A stretch of DNA of 64,000 nt. Origin: Halobacteriovorax sp. GTDB taxonomy: Bacteria; Bdellovibrionota; Bacteriovoracia; Bacteriovoracales; Bacteriovoracaceae. The stretch covers positions 62,001 through 126,000 of the forward strand of contig PBIO01000017.1 in assembly GCA_002720865.1 (NCBI GenBank). Direction: 5' to 3'. The notes beneath the pieces are model-generated. The model worked only from the letters and a program-made list of their open reading frames with translations. It made no database searches and was not told the origin of the DNA. A program made the translations under genes and the position numbers. Positions 52,019 to 60,819 of this stretch are shown one piece after another. Numbering within the stretch: the first letter of the stretch is position 1; every line of letters starts with the position of its first letter.

Positions 52019-52767
52019 AGCAACTGTATACCTTTTGCCCCCGTCCAAGTTAATAGGGCCATTACTGTAAAGTGATCACTAGATTGCCTAGTGTGAAACT
52101 GTCCAGCTCCTAGTAAGAGGCCCCATTTATCAAATTTCATCCTAGATATCCCTAGGGTCATAACTGATTTATTTTTTAATTTATCCATTTGGCTATGTTG
52201 AACAAGTATCCCAAAAGATAATTCTTTATTAAGCTCAATCCCAGAAATGCCTGTGACTTGAGTTAATTTATCTCCACCACTTTGTCCCAACAAGGTTCCT
52301 GTCTCCTCGGCAAAAATCCCAACTCGATCATCAACCTCAACGTTTTCAGACTTGCCATCAATAAATAAAAAGATGCTCTTAAAGGCCAAGCCGAGCTTAC
52401 TTCCAATATAGTTTCTAGACATAGTTCCGTTGCAAATGGTCGTAAGGCAATTAAAACTCCCTAGATCATCAGTACTTCTTTTGATCTTCTTGGCGCCTCC
52501 GTAAAAACCTAAAAAGCTTATTGGGAAAAAATCTAATTGAACTCCCGCACCATTTATAACTCCGCTTGTTTGAAAATAAGCGGAAGGTCGCACATAGCCA
52601 TAAAGAGGCCCACTTTCTTGGCCCCATAATTTTTGACCATAGCCAAGAGTTCCAATAAAAGACAAAGCCACCGGGTAAGAGCGAGTTACGGCTTTAATAT
52701 TGTAGTCAACAGCGCCAAAGGCCGACGTATTCAATAGAGTAATAAATAATAAAAGGTATTTTTTCAT
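52015..52767 (-). CDS. Predicted small outer-membrane beta-barrel protein
   Basis: The signal peptide (MKKYLLLFITLLNTSAFG) is followed by about 230 residues of alternating strands with short turns (YPVALSFIGTLGYGQKLWG, FFPISFLGFYGGAKKI, FDKWGLLLGAGQF), as in 8- to 10-stranded barrels. One Cys pair (FNCLTTICNG) lies in a predicted loop. The ATG has no ribosome site but a promoter ends six bases before it. Family unknown. Confidence 0.6.
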   Translation of the reverse strand: MKKYLLLFITLLNTSAFGAVDYNIKAVTRSYPVALSFIGTLGYGQKLWGQESGPLYGYVRPSAYFQTSGVINGAGVQLDFFPISFLGFYGGAKKIKRSTDDLGSFNCLTTICNGTMSRNYIGSKLGLAFKSIFLFIDGKSENVEVDDRVGIFAEETGTLLGQSGGDKLTQVTGISGIELNKELSFGILVQHSQMDKLKNKSVMTLGISRMKFDKWGLLLGAGQFHTRQSSDHFTVMALLTWTGAKGIQLL

Positions 52768-52773
52768 AATCTT

Positions 52774-52802
52774 ATTCTATGACCTTAGGTATAATAGGTG
52801 AA
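52774..52802 (-). promoter_or_regulatory. Promoter for the barrel gene, probably leaderless
   Basis: Read on the minus strand: TTCACC (52802-52797), a 17-base spacer, TAGAAT (52779-52774), six bases (AAGATT) and then the ATG. No Shine-Dalgarno sequence is present. Confidence 0.5.
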
Positions 52803-53783
52803 GTGAAATTAAAGCAAGTCAACAGCTCTCAATTAAAGTGGGATCCCACCGGACATCCCTTATGGTTTAATGGACTAGAGCAAGACCTATATCTAGTAAT
52901 AGGGCATGACGAAGTTAGACATTTTGAAATTAGTTTTCAAAAGCATCTAGTCTCCGGAGGCGCCTCTAAGGCAATTCAATATGGACATATAAAGAGTGAT
53001 GAAGGTAGAAGTCACGAACTTTCGAGAATCGTCCATTACCAAAAAGATGTTCCCTCCGAAATAATACAAAATTCCATTGAGATCGTTGAATCCTGCCTAG
53101 ATCTTGAACCCAAAATTAAATTCGGAATTATCTCTTATCTAAAGGGATTTAGCTTTGGTACTAATCCTCTTCGTTTTGATTCTTCCCTTACTAGTTATGT
53201 ACCCCTTGAAAAAAGAGACCTACCGACCCCCAAGTTAAAAACCCACCATATAAAAAAAATGCTACCTAAACATCTCGGACTTAAAGTTATGGCCGGACTA
53301 ATTACCTTAGGAAGTATTGTGGCCTATTATTCGATGGAGTATTCCAAGGGCCAAGAGTTTTTAAAAATGGATGAAAGGATGAGTCCTTCATATATTGATA
53401 AGTTTGTTTCTAGAGATGGGGATTTGTTGACAGTAGACTCACAAAATAGATCTATTTTGCACAGAACAGCCCCCTATATTTCAAGTGTAAATGATGAACA
53501 ATACAAGGCCTTTGTCCATTTACTTATTCAATACGAAATGGACCCAAATCAATTTGATATAAATGGAAAAACCCCCTTTTATTATATGATCCGAAACTAC
53601 TTAAATCCTCCTAAGGCAGTAAAAAGTCACACTCAATATAGAGATGAAATGTATTTAGTAATCGGTCAAATGAGTAAACTTGGCCTAAAATCAAAGATCA
53701 AGAAAAACCAGGATGATCGCTCCGCTTGGGAGCTCGCCAAAGAGGATATAAGGCTTAGAGAGCTGCTTCAGTCAAGACCCTAA
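52803..53783 (+). CDS. Single-pass membrane protein with ankyrin-like C-terminus
   Basis: GTG 52803 (MKLKQVNSSQLKW) is preferred to ATG 52779 because a perfect TATAAT lies at 52790-52795, seven bases before it, and because the longer frame would leave only 11 bases between divergent genes. The first 160 residues form an unrecognised cytoplasmic domain. A membrane helix is near 167-185 (VMAGLITLGSIVAYYSM). The rest shows ankyrin-like helices (NRSILHRTAPYIS..., MDPNQFDINGKTPFYYMI). Function unknown; the alternative start cannot be excluded. Confidence 0.6.
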   Translation: MKLKQVNSSQLKWDPTGHPLWFNGLEQDLYLVIGHDEVRHFEISFQKHLVSGGASKAIQYGHIKSDEGRSHELSRIVHYQKDVPSEIIQNSIEIVESCLDLEPKIKFGIISYLKGFSFGTNPLRFDSSLTSYVPLEKRDLPTPKLKTHHIKKMLPKHLGLKVMAGLITLGSIVAYYSMEYSKGQEFLKMDERMSPSYIDKFVSRDGDLLTVDSQNRSILHRTAPYISSVNDEQYKAFVHLLIQYEMDPNQFDINGKTPFYYMIRNYLNPPKAVKSHTQYRDEMYLVIGQMSKLGLKSKIKKNQDDRSAWELAKEDIRLRELLQSRP

Positions 53784-53888
53784 GTGCCTAATAATACAGC
53801 TTTTCTTCTGGACTCCTAAAGGCTATAAATATTTCACGAGGACGCAATTTTAGGTGTATTTAGACACGGTGCGTTATATAGTTTGCCC

Positions 53889-54800
53889 ATGTTAAAAATG
53901 ATAACTCTGGTCCTACTCTTGGCCAGCACATATTCAATCGCCTCTGACTTTGGACCCTTACCGACTCAAAATTTTGGTAAAAATGGCAACTTATCTTGCC
54001 TGACAAAAGAAACTTGCCTCGTACCAAGTCAAAGAGCTATTCAAAAAGTAGCTGAAGACTTTTTAAATCATTCATCTTCAAGACTTGAAAATTTATCAAT
54101 CATAGAGGCAGAAATAAGAGCTAGTATTGAGATTTATCAACTTCATTCAGAAGAAGTTTTTTCAAGCTCAGGAAACTCTGAACTTAAGTCATTTTTAGAG
54201 AAAGGTAAGAACTTGTATACAAACCTTTTAAACAATATGGGAATCTCAACTGCTAGACTCCTTGTTAGTGGCCAGTCCCCTTTTTTACAGGAACTTAAAC
54301 AACTTAGCTTATCATTAAAAATGTCCGAAGCAGATATTGTTAATGCAAAAAATGATACTGAACTTGCTAATATTAAAAAGCAATCTGGCGATGCTTATTT
54401 TGCTTTTAGGTCTAATGGAAAATTTGAGTCTTATAAATTAATAGATCAGGTAAAAACGCTAACAGATTATTATAATGAATCTGGAAGTTTATCACCTTGG
54501 TTTAATAATAACCTCCCATTGCGTTTAAAATTTTCAGATTGTCCAGTAAGAGTTAGAAGAATAATCAAAAAACTTACACCTAGCCTACGTTTTGATAAGA
54601 GCTCTAAGCCTCTTCAGTTTGAGGTGTTTGAAGAATACGCTATGACAAAAATGTTAGTACAAAATAGTCGACTACTTAATATTAGCTGTAAACTTAAATC
54701 TAAAGGCTCCCTACAAACTGTATTTAGACCTGAGAAGGCTGAGATGGAGTTACAGTATTCAGTATTAAGTTCTGGCAGACCGGTCTTACCAAAGCTTTAA
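53889..54800 (+). CDS. Secreted protein of unknown function
   Basis: ATG 53889 (MLKMITLVLLLASTYSIAS) gives a clean signal peptide; a TTG two codons earlier is possible. The mature protein of about 285 residues is mostly helical, with a Cys pair near the N-terminus (LSCLTKETCLV) and two more Cys later. No ribosome site is visible; TATATA stands eight bases before the TTG-ATG stretch. I recognise no family. The next gene begins 41 bases later on the same strand. Confidence 0.6.
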   Translation: MLKMITLVLLLASTYSIASDFGPLPTQNFGKNGNLSCLTKETCLVPSQRAIQKVAEDFLNHSSSRLENLSIIEAEIRASIEIYQLHSEEVFSSSGNSELKSFLEKGKNLYTNLLNNMGISTARLLVSGQSPFLQELKQLSLSLKMSEADIVNAKNDTELANIKKQSGDAYFAFRSNGKFESYKLIDQVKTLTDYYNESGSLSPWFNNNLPLRLKFSDCPVRVRRIIKKLTPSLRFDKSSKPLQFEVFEEYAMTKMLVQNSRLLNISCKLKSKGSLQTVFRPEKAEMELQYSVLSSGRPVLPKL

Positions 54801-54829
54801 ATCCTCTGGAATAATTCCCTAACAAAGCT

Positions 54830-54835
54830 TAGAAT
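54830..54835 (+). promoter_or_regulatory. -10 element TAGAAT, six bases before the START-domain gene
   Basis: TAGAAT, then ATTCAT, then ATG 54842. There is no ribosome site. The -35 region (CTGGAA) is weak. Confidence 0.4.
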
Positions 54836-54841
54836 ATTCAT

Positions 54842-55498
54842 ATGAAATTCTTTTTGAGCTGTTTGTTATTCATATATTATATTCCAACGGCCTATTCTAT
54901 TTCTGCAGAGGATTTTGTCTGGAGTGTCGCTTCAAATAAAAAGGGCGTTAAAATTTATCAAGCGGAGAAGCATAAAAGTGGCCTCGTACCCATTAAAGTA
55001 GAAACTGTCTTACCTTACCCACCAAGTAGAGTTCTTGCAGTCATTGCCGATACAGATAGAAAGAAAGAGTGGGTGCCGGATTTAAAATTTGTTAAGGCTA
55101 TTAACAGTGGGAATGAGCTAGATAAAATAGAGTACTCAATCTATAACTCTCCCTGGCCTATTACTGATAGAAGTTTTCTCGTGAGAATAAAAAGTATAAT
55201 TAATGAAAAAGATAAGTCTTTAATTATTAAATTAAATTCTGTCGACTCAGAGAAAGTTCCCTTAAATCCAGATTTAGTAAGAGGTCATACCTTTAATGGT
55301 GATGTGATTTTGAAGAATGATGGGAATGGGAACGCTTACTTTCAAGTTATGTTTCTAACAGACTTTAAGGGTAATATTCCAAAATGGATCGTTAATATGG
55401 TTCAAAAAGGTTGGCCAAAAAAGATGATTAAAAGATTAAAAAGACAAATTGAAAGAAAGGATATAGTAGTTCCAAAACGATATCTATACCTAGATTGA
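54842..55498 (+). CDS. Exported START-domain (lipid-binding) protein
   Basis: The signal peptide (MKFFLSCLLFIYYIPTAYS) is followed by a START/SRPBCC fold of about 195 residues: GVKIYQAEK, LPYPPSRVLAVIADTDRKKEWVPDL, ITDRSFLVRIKSI and the long C-terminal helix NMVQKGWPKKMIKRLKRQIERKD. Similar exported START proteins bind lipids or hydrophobic molecules in the periplasm. Its 3' end overlaps the convergent aminotransferase-like gene by nine bases. Confidence 0.78.
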   Translation: MKFFLSCLLFIYYIPTAYSISAEDFVWSVASNKKGVKIYQAEKHKSGLVPIKVETVLPYPPSRVLAVIADTDRKKEWVPDLKFVKAINSGNELDKIEYSIYNSPWPITDRSFLVRIKSIINEKDKSLIIKLNSVDSEKVPLNPDLVRGHTFNGDVILKNDGNGNAYFQVMFLTDFKGNIPKWIVNMVQKGWPKKMIKRLKRQIERKDIVVPKRYLYLD

Positions 55499-56608
55499 GG
55501 CCAGTGCTCTTTTAAATAATTCGATATCAGCTTCATTATTATAAAAATGAATTGAAGCTCTAATGGCGCCCCTTCTGCCGTTAACATATACATTTTTTTT
55601 CTCTAGCTCAGTCAAAGCACTATCTAAATCATCTGAATATTCAAATGTGCAAATGCCTGAACGTTCATGAGAATTCTCTCGAGGAGAAAGCAGACTATAG
55701 CCAAGCTCTTTTATTTCTGTGATCAGCTTTTGTGAAAGAAATAAAACTCTTTCTTCTATATTACTTATCCCGATGGAAAGCTGTATTTCCATGGCCTTTT
55801 TAGCTCCCGCTACTAAGTTAAAGGGAATTGTTCCCATTTGGAAAGCTCCCATATCCTTTAAAAATTTTGGAGCTTCATTTGATAACTTCCATGGGTCTTC
55901 AACGCTTACCCACCCTGCAATTGGCATACAATATTTTTCTCTTTCATTATTTGGCATTGCCAATAGGCTTAGACCTAAATCGGCTCCCAACCACTTATGA
56001 AGAGAAGCGCTAAAAGCAGTGAACTTAATATCTTTTAACTCGAGAGGAAACTGGCCTATTTGCTGGGTACCGTTAATGATAAAAGGGATGGACTTGCTAG
56101 CTAACTCCTCTCCTATTTGCACAAGGTTCATTCGTTGACCTGTTAGAAACTGGACACCACTACAAACGACCGCAGAGTTAGGACAAGCTTTAGAAATTAA
56201 ATCTTCTTCCCAAATTCGTCCCTGCCTAGGCTCAACCAATTCAACCTCAAACCCTTGGTGAAACCAGGGTATAGTTGAGCTTGGAAATTCCACTGAGGGA
56301 GCCACTATTTTTTTAACTCCAGACTTTTTTAGCATTATGGCTAAAAAATTCATATTCAAGCTTGTGCTACCAGAGAAAGCGACTTCTTCTTTACTCAAAC
56401 CAATAAAACTTCCAGCAGTTTCTCTAGCCTCTTCTAAAAGCTCAAAGAATCGAATATCCCCGATGGCTCCTTTAAATAGACTTTCTTTTGAGTAATGCTC
56501 AATTTCTTTGTGGGTCTCAATATGAATGCCGCCAATAGCAGCATTCATCAAGTAAGCTCCATTATTTACTACTGGATAACTTTTTCTAATGCTTTCAAAA
56601 TTTTCCAT
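55490..56608 (-). CDS. Class-V aminotransferase-like PLP protein with Asp-to-Asn change
   Basis: The 372-residue protein has the fold-type-I layout of cysteine desulfurase and isopenicillin-N-epimerase relatives: NGAYLMNAAIGG, VAFSGSTSLNMNF, VEFPSSTIPWF and the PLP Lys in SASLHKWLG (Lys205). The strand that normally reads VDxxQ, with Asp contacting the pyridine nitrogen of PLP, here reads IINGTQQIG, with Asn179. This would alter cofactor chemistry. No partner SUF or desulfurase genes are near. It overlaps the preceding barrel gene in TAATG. Confidence 0.78.
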   Translation of the reverse strand: MENFESIRKSYPVVNNGAYLMNAAIGGIHIETHKEIEHYSKESLFKGAIGDIRFFELLEEARETAGSFIGLSKEEVAFSGSTSLNMNFLAIMLKKSGVKKIVAPSVEFPSSTIPWFHQGFEVELVEPRQGRIWEEDLISKACPNSAVVCSGVQFLTGQRMNLVQIGEELASKSIPFIINGTQQIGQFPLELKDIKFTAFSASLHKWLGADLGLSLLAMPNNEREKYCMPIAGWVSVEDPWKLSNEAPKFLKDMGAFQMGTIPFNLVAGAKKAMEIQLSIGISNIEERVLFLSQKLITEIKELGYSLLSPRENSHERSGICTFEYSDDLDSALTELEKKNVYVNGRRGAIRASIHFYNNEADIELFKRALASI

Positions 56609-57669
56609 TATTTCTCTTTTAATAACTCATCTTCAAAAATTGATTCTTCCTCTTCTTTTATCGCATAAGCAGTTCGTTTTTCAAATCTAAAGAATATGGC
56701 GGTATTGACGGAGTAGCCTCCTTCATATTCCTGATCTTCCCTCGTGTCGAAAACCGCTACAGAAACTCCGGGTTTAAACATCCAGCCGTCTTTAGAGATT
56801 CTAATTCCAAAGGCCAGCTCCCCGCCCCAGATTCTCTCTGTCGTTCCATCTTCATAAAAATCTTGGTGAATATAACCTTTTATAGCTAGAACTGGTGCAT
56901 TTATCGATTGCCAGCCAGCTAGTTCGACCCCACCTTCTAAACTTAGACCTAATTTTGTTTCAGCTTCGCCTTCGCTGCTTAAGTGAATTTCGCTTTCAGC
57001 AGACATATAAAATCTTACTTGCTTTGTTTTAATTAGATTAAGCTGCTTCCCAACTCCCATAATCATATTAAAGTAGTTGATATTAATATCTCGTCCAACG
57101 GTGGGTCTATATGTGCTTCCCGTCCATTCATGAACAACGTCCTGTAGATATGTCATCACAACAGGTTCACCACTTTGATTTGTAAACTGAGCTCCTATAA
57201 TTAAATATGCACCACCCATTTCCTTTTTTAAGATTCTGGACCTTAAGGTTACTTTTGTTTCTTCTAAAACATATTGCTCATCTTCTACTGCGGTATTTCC
57301 CGTAGGTTTAGTAAACATCCAGTTTTCAAATGTTGTTTCTATGCTTCCTTCATCTCCACTAAGGGTATAGCGCATAAGCAAACTGGCTGTTCTCCCGAGG
57401 TCATCGTCGGCATCCATGACATACTTATGAAGGATTCCTGTGAAGTCTTCATCGTTATAATGAATTAATTGAAATTTACCTTTAATTTTTTTACCGACAA
57501 GAAAAATTCGTTTGGGTTCTTTAAAGTTCGTTTCGATCTCATGTGTTGAGGTATCAAAGTCTCTTCCTATTAAAGAGAAGTCGATCTCGTCTTGATTTTC
57601 CTGAGAAAAGGCAATCAAAGAAAACAATATACCAAAGGTAATAAAAACCAGTCTTAGAAACACTTTCAT
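56608..57669 (-). CDS. Predicted outer-membrane beta-barrel protein
   Basis: ATG 57669 is chosen because GGAGAG lies just upstream and the product starts with a signal peptide (MKVFLRLVFITFGILFSLIAFS). The mature protein of about 330 residues has a barrel-like run of strands (GAYLIIGAQFTNQSGEPVVMT, WGGELAFGIRISKDGWMFKPG) and an acidic C-terminal tail (EEEESIFEDELLKEK). Family not recognised. It is followed, with one base of overlap, by the aminotransferase-like gene. Confidence 0.62.
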   Translation of the reverse strand: MKVFLRLVFITFGILFSLIAFSQENQDEIDFSLIGRDFDTSTHEIETNFKEPKRIFLVGKKIKGKFQLIHYNDEDFTGILHKYVMDADDDLGRTASLLMRYTLSGDEGSIETTFENWMFTKPTGNTAVEDEQYVLEETKVTLRSRILKKEMGGAYLIIGAQFTNQSGEPVVMTYLQDVVHEWTGSTYRPTVGRDININYFNMIMGVGKQLNLIKTKQVRFYMSAESEIHLSSEGEAETKLGLSLEGGVELAGWQSINAPVLAIKGYIHQDFYEDGTTERIWGGELAFGIRISKDGWMFKPGVSVAVFDTREDQEYEGGYSVNTAIFFRFEKRTAYAIKEEEESIFEDELLKEK

Positions 57670-57770
57670 ACTCTCTCCATTTCGCATGTGGCTTATAACA
57701 TAGGAGTAAACAGACTAAAGTCTAATGAAACAATTATAGATTTGAATAAAATGTAATTTCGATAACTTAT

Positions 57771-58232
57771 CTAAAAATCTTTACAGGAGGAGCTCAATTT
57801 ACGTCTGGCCTTAGTAAAACGCATTAGGGATTCTCTTCGGTCCCTGGCCATCTTTTTAAAACCGGCTTTTTCAATATAAGAATGACAGTTACTTTTAAAA
57901 AACTCAGGTGACTTACCTTTAAAAAAGCAATTCCCCATTCCTTTGCATAAGTTTTTTACAGAGCTTTCTTTGACGTCATTTGCAATAACCGTCATTATGC
58001 CACCATATAGCTTAACGGCGCATTGGCATAAACTTTTTTTGGAAAGCTTTACGCCATCAGGAGCTTCTAACCTTTCCATCGTTTTAAGTGGAGTATCATG
58101 GATCATACTTTTTCTAAGAGACATCTCAAATAGAAGCTCTACAGTTTCTGAGGTCCAATTGGTAATGGCCCTTTCTGTTAACCACTGGCAGGAGCTTAGA
58201 AACAACAAAATAGTGATTAAAAATATTCTCAT
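57771..58232 (-). CDS. Cys-rich small lipoprotein
   Basis: The lipobox is LSSC at residues 12-15. The mature part of about 138 residues has eight further Cys (LCQCAVKLYGG, LCKGMGNCFFKG, SNCHSY, SSSCKDF), suggesting several disulfides, and is basic. There is no ribosome site; TAAAAT stands exactly six bases before the ATG. Function unknown. Confidence 0.6.
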   Translation of the reverse strand: MRIFLITILLFLSSCQWLTERAITNWTSETVELLFEMSLRKSMIHDTPLKTMERLEAPDGVKLSKKSLCQCAVKLYGGIMTVIANDVKESSVKNLCKGMGNCFFKGKSPEFFKSNCHSYIEKAGFKKMARDRRESLMRFTKARRKLSSSCKDF

Positions 58233-58238
58233 AAATCT

Positions 58239-58268
58239 ATTTTATAGACTTTAGGTAACCTGAGTCAA
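58239..58268 (-). promoter_or_regulatory. Promoter of the Cys-rich lipoprotein gene, probably leaderless
   Basis: On the minus strand TTGACT (58268-58263) is followed after 18 bases by TAAAAT (58244-58239), then six bases and ATG 58232. The -35 element lies in the end of the upstream DUF2797 gene. Confidence 0.55.
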
Positions 58269-59056
58269 ATCTCAAGTTTTATATGATAACCATTATGTTT
58301 ACGAATATTTAAAACACCCTTCTCAAAAATCAGGTATTGTCCCTTTATTCCGGTCAACCTCCCTTCTATCACTGGCTTTTTATCAAAGCTAAGGGAACTA
58401 ATTTTTTCCGGAACTGAAATTATCGGATAATTAATACTTACAATATCTTCTTCAAGATCTTCCGCTTCTAAATCATCGAGAATATTTCCAAAGGTCTCAT
58501 AAATATCTTCTTGCACAGAATGTAAGTCGACTTCTTCGACTTCTCCTTTAAGCATTTTTCTCCAATTTGTTTTATCAGCGTAAGACTTACTTAGTTCTAC
58601 CTCGACTAGTCCTGAGGTATAACGATCTTTTACTTTTAAAATTGGGAGAGCTTGTATCGCTCCTTGGTCCATCCAGCGAAAAGGAAGATTTGTCTCTCTC
58701 GTAATTCCTACTTTTAACCCAGAGGAAACCGAAAGGTAAATATAGTGAGGGATCATACAGTGTTCCTCTCCCCATTTTGGTTCCCGGCAGGTTCCATCCC
58801 AGTAATGACAAGTTTCAGGTTTAACTAAACACATATCACATTGAGCTAAACTTCTAAAGGCCTTAAAGCTATAGCCTTGACCGTAGGACTTGCTAATCTC
58901 TTCACCTGTCGCGATACAATTAATCTTTCCATCAAAGCTGAGTGAGATCTCTTTCCCTATAAGTGGGTTCATATGAACAAGCTCTTCACCAATAGGAAGG
59001 TGATACTGAACTTCTTCTTCAAGCTTTGTTTTCATTTTAAGGATATTGCCTTCCAC
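58265..59056 (-). CDS. DUF2797-family protein
   Basis: GTG 59056 is chosen because AGGAG stands five bases upstream; a later ATG at 59035 and an earlier frame start lack such a site. The family signature is clear: a Cys/His cluster (AQCDMCLVKPETCHYWDGTCREPKWGEEHC) near residues 92-121, then YIYLSVSSGLKVGITRETNLPFRWMDQGA. The latter resembles a GIY-YIG-type beta hairpin, and the Cys cluster probably binds zinc. The biochemical role of the family is not known to me. Confidence 0.82.
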   Translation of the reverse strand: MEGNILKMKTKLEEEVQYHLPIGEELVHMNPLIGKEISLSFDGKINCIATGEEISKSYGQGYSFKAFRSLAQCDMCLVKPETCHYWDGTCREPKWGEEHCMIPHYIYLSVSSGLKVGITRETNLPFRWMDQGAIQALPILKVKDRYTSGLVEVELSKSYADKTNWRKMLKGEVEEVDLHSVQEDIYETFGNILDDLEAEDLEEDIVSINYPIISVPEKISSLSFDKKPVIEGRLTGIKGQYLIFEKGVLNIRKHNGYHIKLEI

Positions 59057-59168
59057 TTCTTCTCCTATAAATATCAAGTATTTAAAGTCTAGATTATTCC
59101 GACTTATACAGTCAAGCAACTCAGAAGCGGCATTTTTTGATGGTTAGCGTCCAATAGGGCAATTATTC

Positions 59169-59174
59169 TATAAT
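59169..59174 (+). promoter_or_regulatory. -10 element TATAAT for the coiled-coil gene
   Basis: A perfect TATAAT stands 22 bases before the GTG start at 59196, with AGGAG between them. The -35 region is poor. Confidence 0.4.
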
Positions 59175-59195
59175 AAAGGGTGTAAGGAGTGGTTT

Positions 59196-59750
59196 GTGTC
59201 CAACTACGAGTTAAAATTAACCAGAGAACTACGCAACAAAGACGAAGTTTATTCTAAACATCAAAAAGACTTACAAGCTAAGCATAAAGAATCCCTTGAG
59301 AATGTACAGCAAAGCAAAAAAGAACTCTTAGCAAATAAACAGGAAAATTTTGATAAAGAAAAAAGCAATATAGCAAATAGCTATGAGAATAAACTTTCGA
59401 ATAATAATGAAAGTTATCTAAAAAACATTGAGGCCAAAAACAAAAAACAGAACAAAGAGTTGGCAGTTAAAAAAAGAAACTTCGAAAGAGAACGTATAGA
59501 TCTAAAAAACAAATTCAAAGCCGAATTAGCATCTGTAACTAAAGCGTTTAGAAAAACAATTGAAAGAAAAGATAAAGAAACACAAGACCTCATCAATCGC
59601 CAGAAAAAAGCTATAAAAAAGATCAATGATAAAAACACTGCCAATATTACGGAGATGCAGGAATACTATACAGAAAAAATGGATGAAATGAACCGTAAGC
59701 ACAGTGAAGAGAACCGAGAAATGGCGAGAAGATTCAAAGATTACGGATAG
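59196..59750 (+). CDS. Cytoplasmic coiled-coil protein
   Basis: Nearly all 184 residues form a charged helix rich in Lys, Glu and Asn with heptad-like spacing (KHQKDLQAKHKESLENVQQSKK, FRKTIERKDKETQDLINRQKK). There are no Cys, no signal peptide and no other domain. The start is GTG, with AGGAG six bases upstream. It could be a scaffold or filament-like protein; function unknown. Confidence 0.65.
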   Translation: MSNYELKLTRELRNKDEVYSKHQKDLQAKHKESLENVQQSKKELLANKQENFDKEKSNIANSYENKLSNNNESYLKNIEAKNKKQNKELAVKKRNFERERIDLKNKFKAELASVTKAFRKTIERKDKETQDLINRQKKAIKKINDKNTANITEMQEYYTEKMDEMNRKHSEENREMARRFKDYG

Positions 59751-59784
59751 AAACGCCCCAGCCCTTTAGACCTTACAAAACAGC

Positions 59785-59813
59785 TTTAGAATTACTAAAA
59801 GATCTGCTATAGA
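59785..59813 (+). promoter_or_regulatory. Promoter for the DTW gene, extended -10, probably leaderless
   Basis: TTTAGA (59785-59790), a 17-base spacer ending TGC, TATAGA (59808-59813), six bases, then ATG 59820. There is no ribosome site. Confidence 0.45.
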
Positions 59814-59819
59814 TTCTCT

Positions 59820-60497
59820 ATGGGAAGAAGAGATACAAGAGAAAGACGTTGTGAACGTTGTAAGATTAATTACCAATGGTGTTTTTGTGATCATCTACAA
59901 TCTCTTCCCACTCAAACAAAGATAACCATTCTTATGCACCATCGAGAAAAATGGTTAACCTCCAATACTGCTCAGTTTGCCAATCTTTGTTTAGAAAACT
60001 GCCAGATAATTCAAAGAGGAATGATTGGAGATCAGACTGATTTTCAAGAACTTCTAAATTCAGAAAAAGAGCCCTTATTTCTCTTCCCAGATGAAAACGC
60101 CATAACTCTAGATGAAAACTTCCCTGCCGCTGAATACCATCTTATCGTGCCTGATGGGACCTGGAGACAAGCAAAGAAATTCAAGAGAAGAATCCCCGAA
60201 TTCTCCCAAGTCAAAACCGTAAAATTGGCTCCTGGAAGCCCTAGCCGTTACTTATTAAGGAGGCAGGGACATGAGGCAGGATTGTCTACTTTTGAGGCCA
60301 TAGCAAAGGCCCTAGGCTACTTAGAGAACAACTCACAGGTAGAGGAACAGCTTGAAGAGGTATTTAAAGTAATCGTCAAAAGGACAATGATGAGCCGTTT
60401 TGGGCTTCCTCTTCAAAGAGAAGACTTATATCCAGAGCTTCTTGAGCAATATCTTATAGATAGCGCTTCTAAGATTAAAGTTCCTAATACCTTATAA
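59820..60497 (+). CDS. DTW-domain tRNA-uridine aminocarboxypropyltransferase (TapT type)
   Basis: TapT proteins add the 3-amino-3-carboxypropyl group of SAM to uridine in the tRNA variable loop. The sequence has a Cys cluster near the N-terminus (RCERCKINYQWCFCDHL), HHREKWLTSNTAQ, the DTW-type motif as VPDGTWRQAKK near residues 113-123, LAPGSPSRYLLRRQ and LSTFEAIA. The length of 225 residues is normal. The motif reads DGTW where many members have DATW. Confidence 0.85.
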   Translation: MGRRDTRERRCERCKINYQWCFCDHLQSLPTQTKITILMHHREKWLTSNTAQFANLCLENCQIIQRGMIGDQTDFQELLNSEKEPLFLFPDENAITLDENFPAAEYHLIVPDGTWRQAKKFKRRIPEFSQVKTVKLAPGSPSRYLLRRQGHEAGLSTFEAIAKALGYLENNSQVEEQLEEVFKVIVKRTMMSRFGLPLQREDLYPELLEQYLIDSASKIKVPNTL

Positions 60498-60545
60498 ATA
60501 ATTCAAAGGGTTTGGGTTAAGTGAAAGAACTTGGTACAAAACCTT

Positions 60546-60818
60546 ATGGATTTCTTAAAGTTCACCATATTAAACGAAAAGGCAGATCAACAAATTGGTG
60601 TTGATGAGCAGGTTATTCTAATTAACAAAAACCATATTGTTAGTATTAAACCCATAAATATAATGCTTTCAGAAGGCGAAGTATTAAAGGGTTATTGGAT
60701 TAGGAACTCTAACGGCAAAAAGTATAAGGCAACTCAAATTCCTTCAGAAGTTGAGGCCTTACTCGGTCCCCTTAACAGCAACCTACCCTTCGAAGAAGAA
60801 GTAGCACCCTTAAATTAA
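60546..60818 (+). CDS. Small protein of unknown function
   Basis: The frame encodes about 90 residues (MDFLKFTILNEKADQQIGVDEQVILINKNHIVSIKPI...), probably a small beta protein of the kind with one variable loop. TTG 60531 is an alternative start; neither has a clear ribosome site. It ends one base before the stop of the convergent lipoprotein gene. No family recognised. Confidence 0.5.
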   Translation: MDFLKFTILNEKADQQIGVDEQVILINKNHIVSIKPINIMLSEGEVLKGYWIRNSNGKKYKATQIPSEVEALLGPLNSNLPFEEEVAPLN

Positions 60819-60819
60819 T

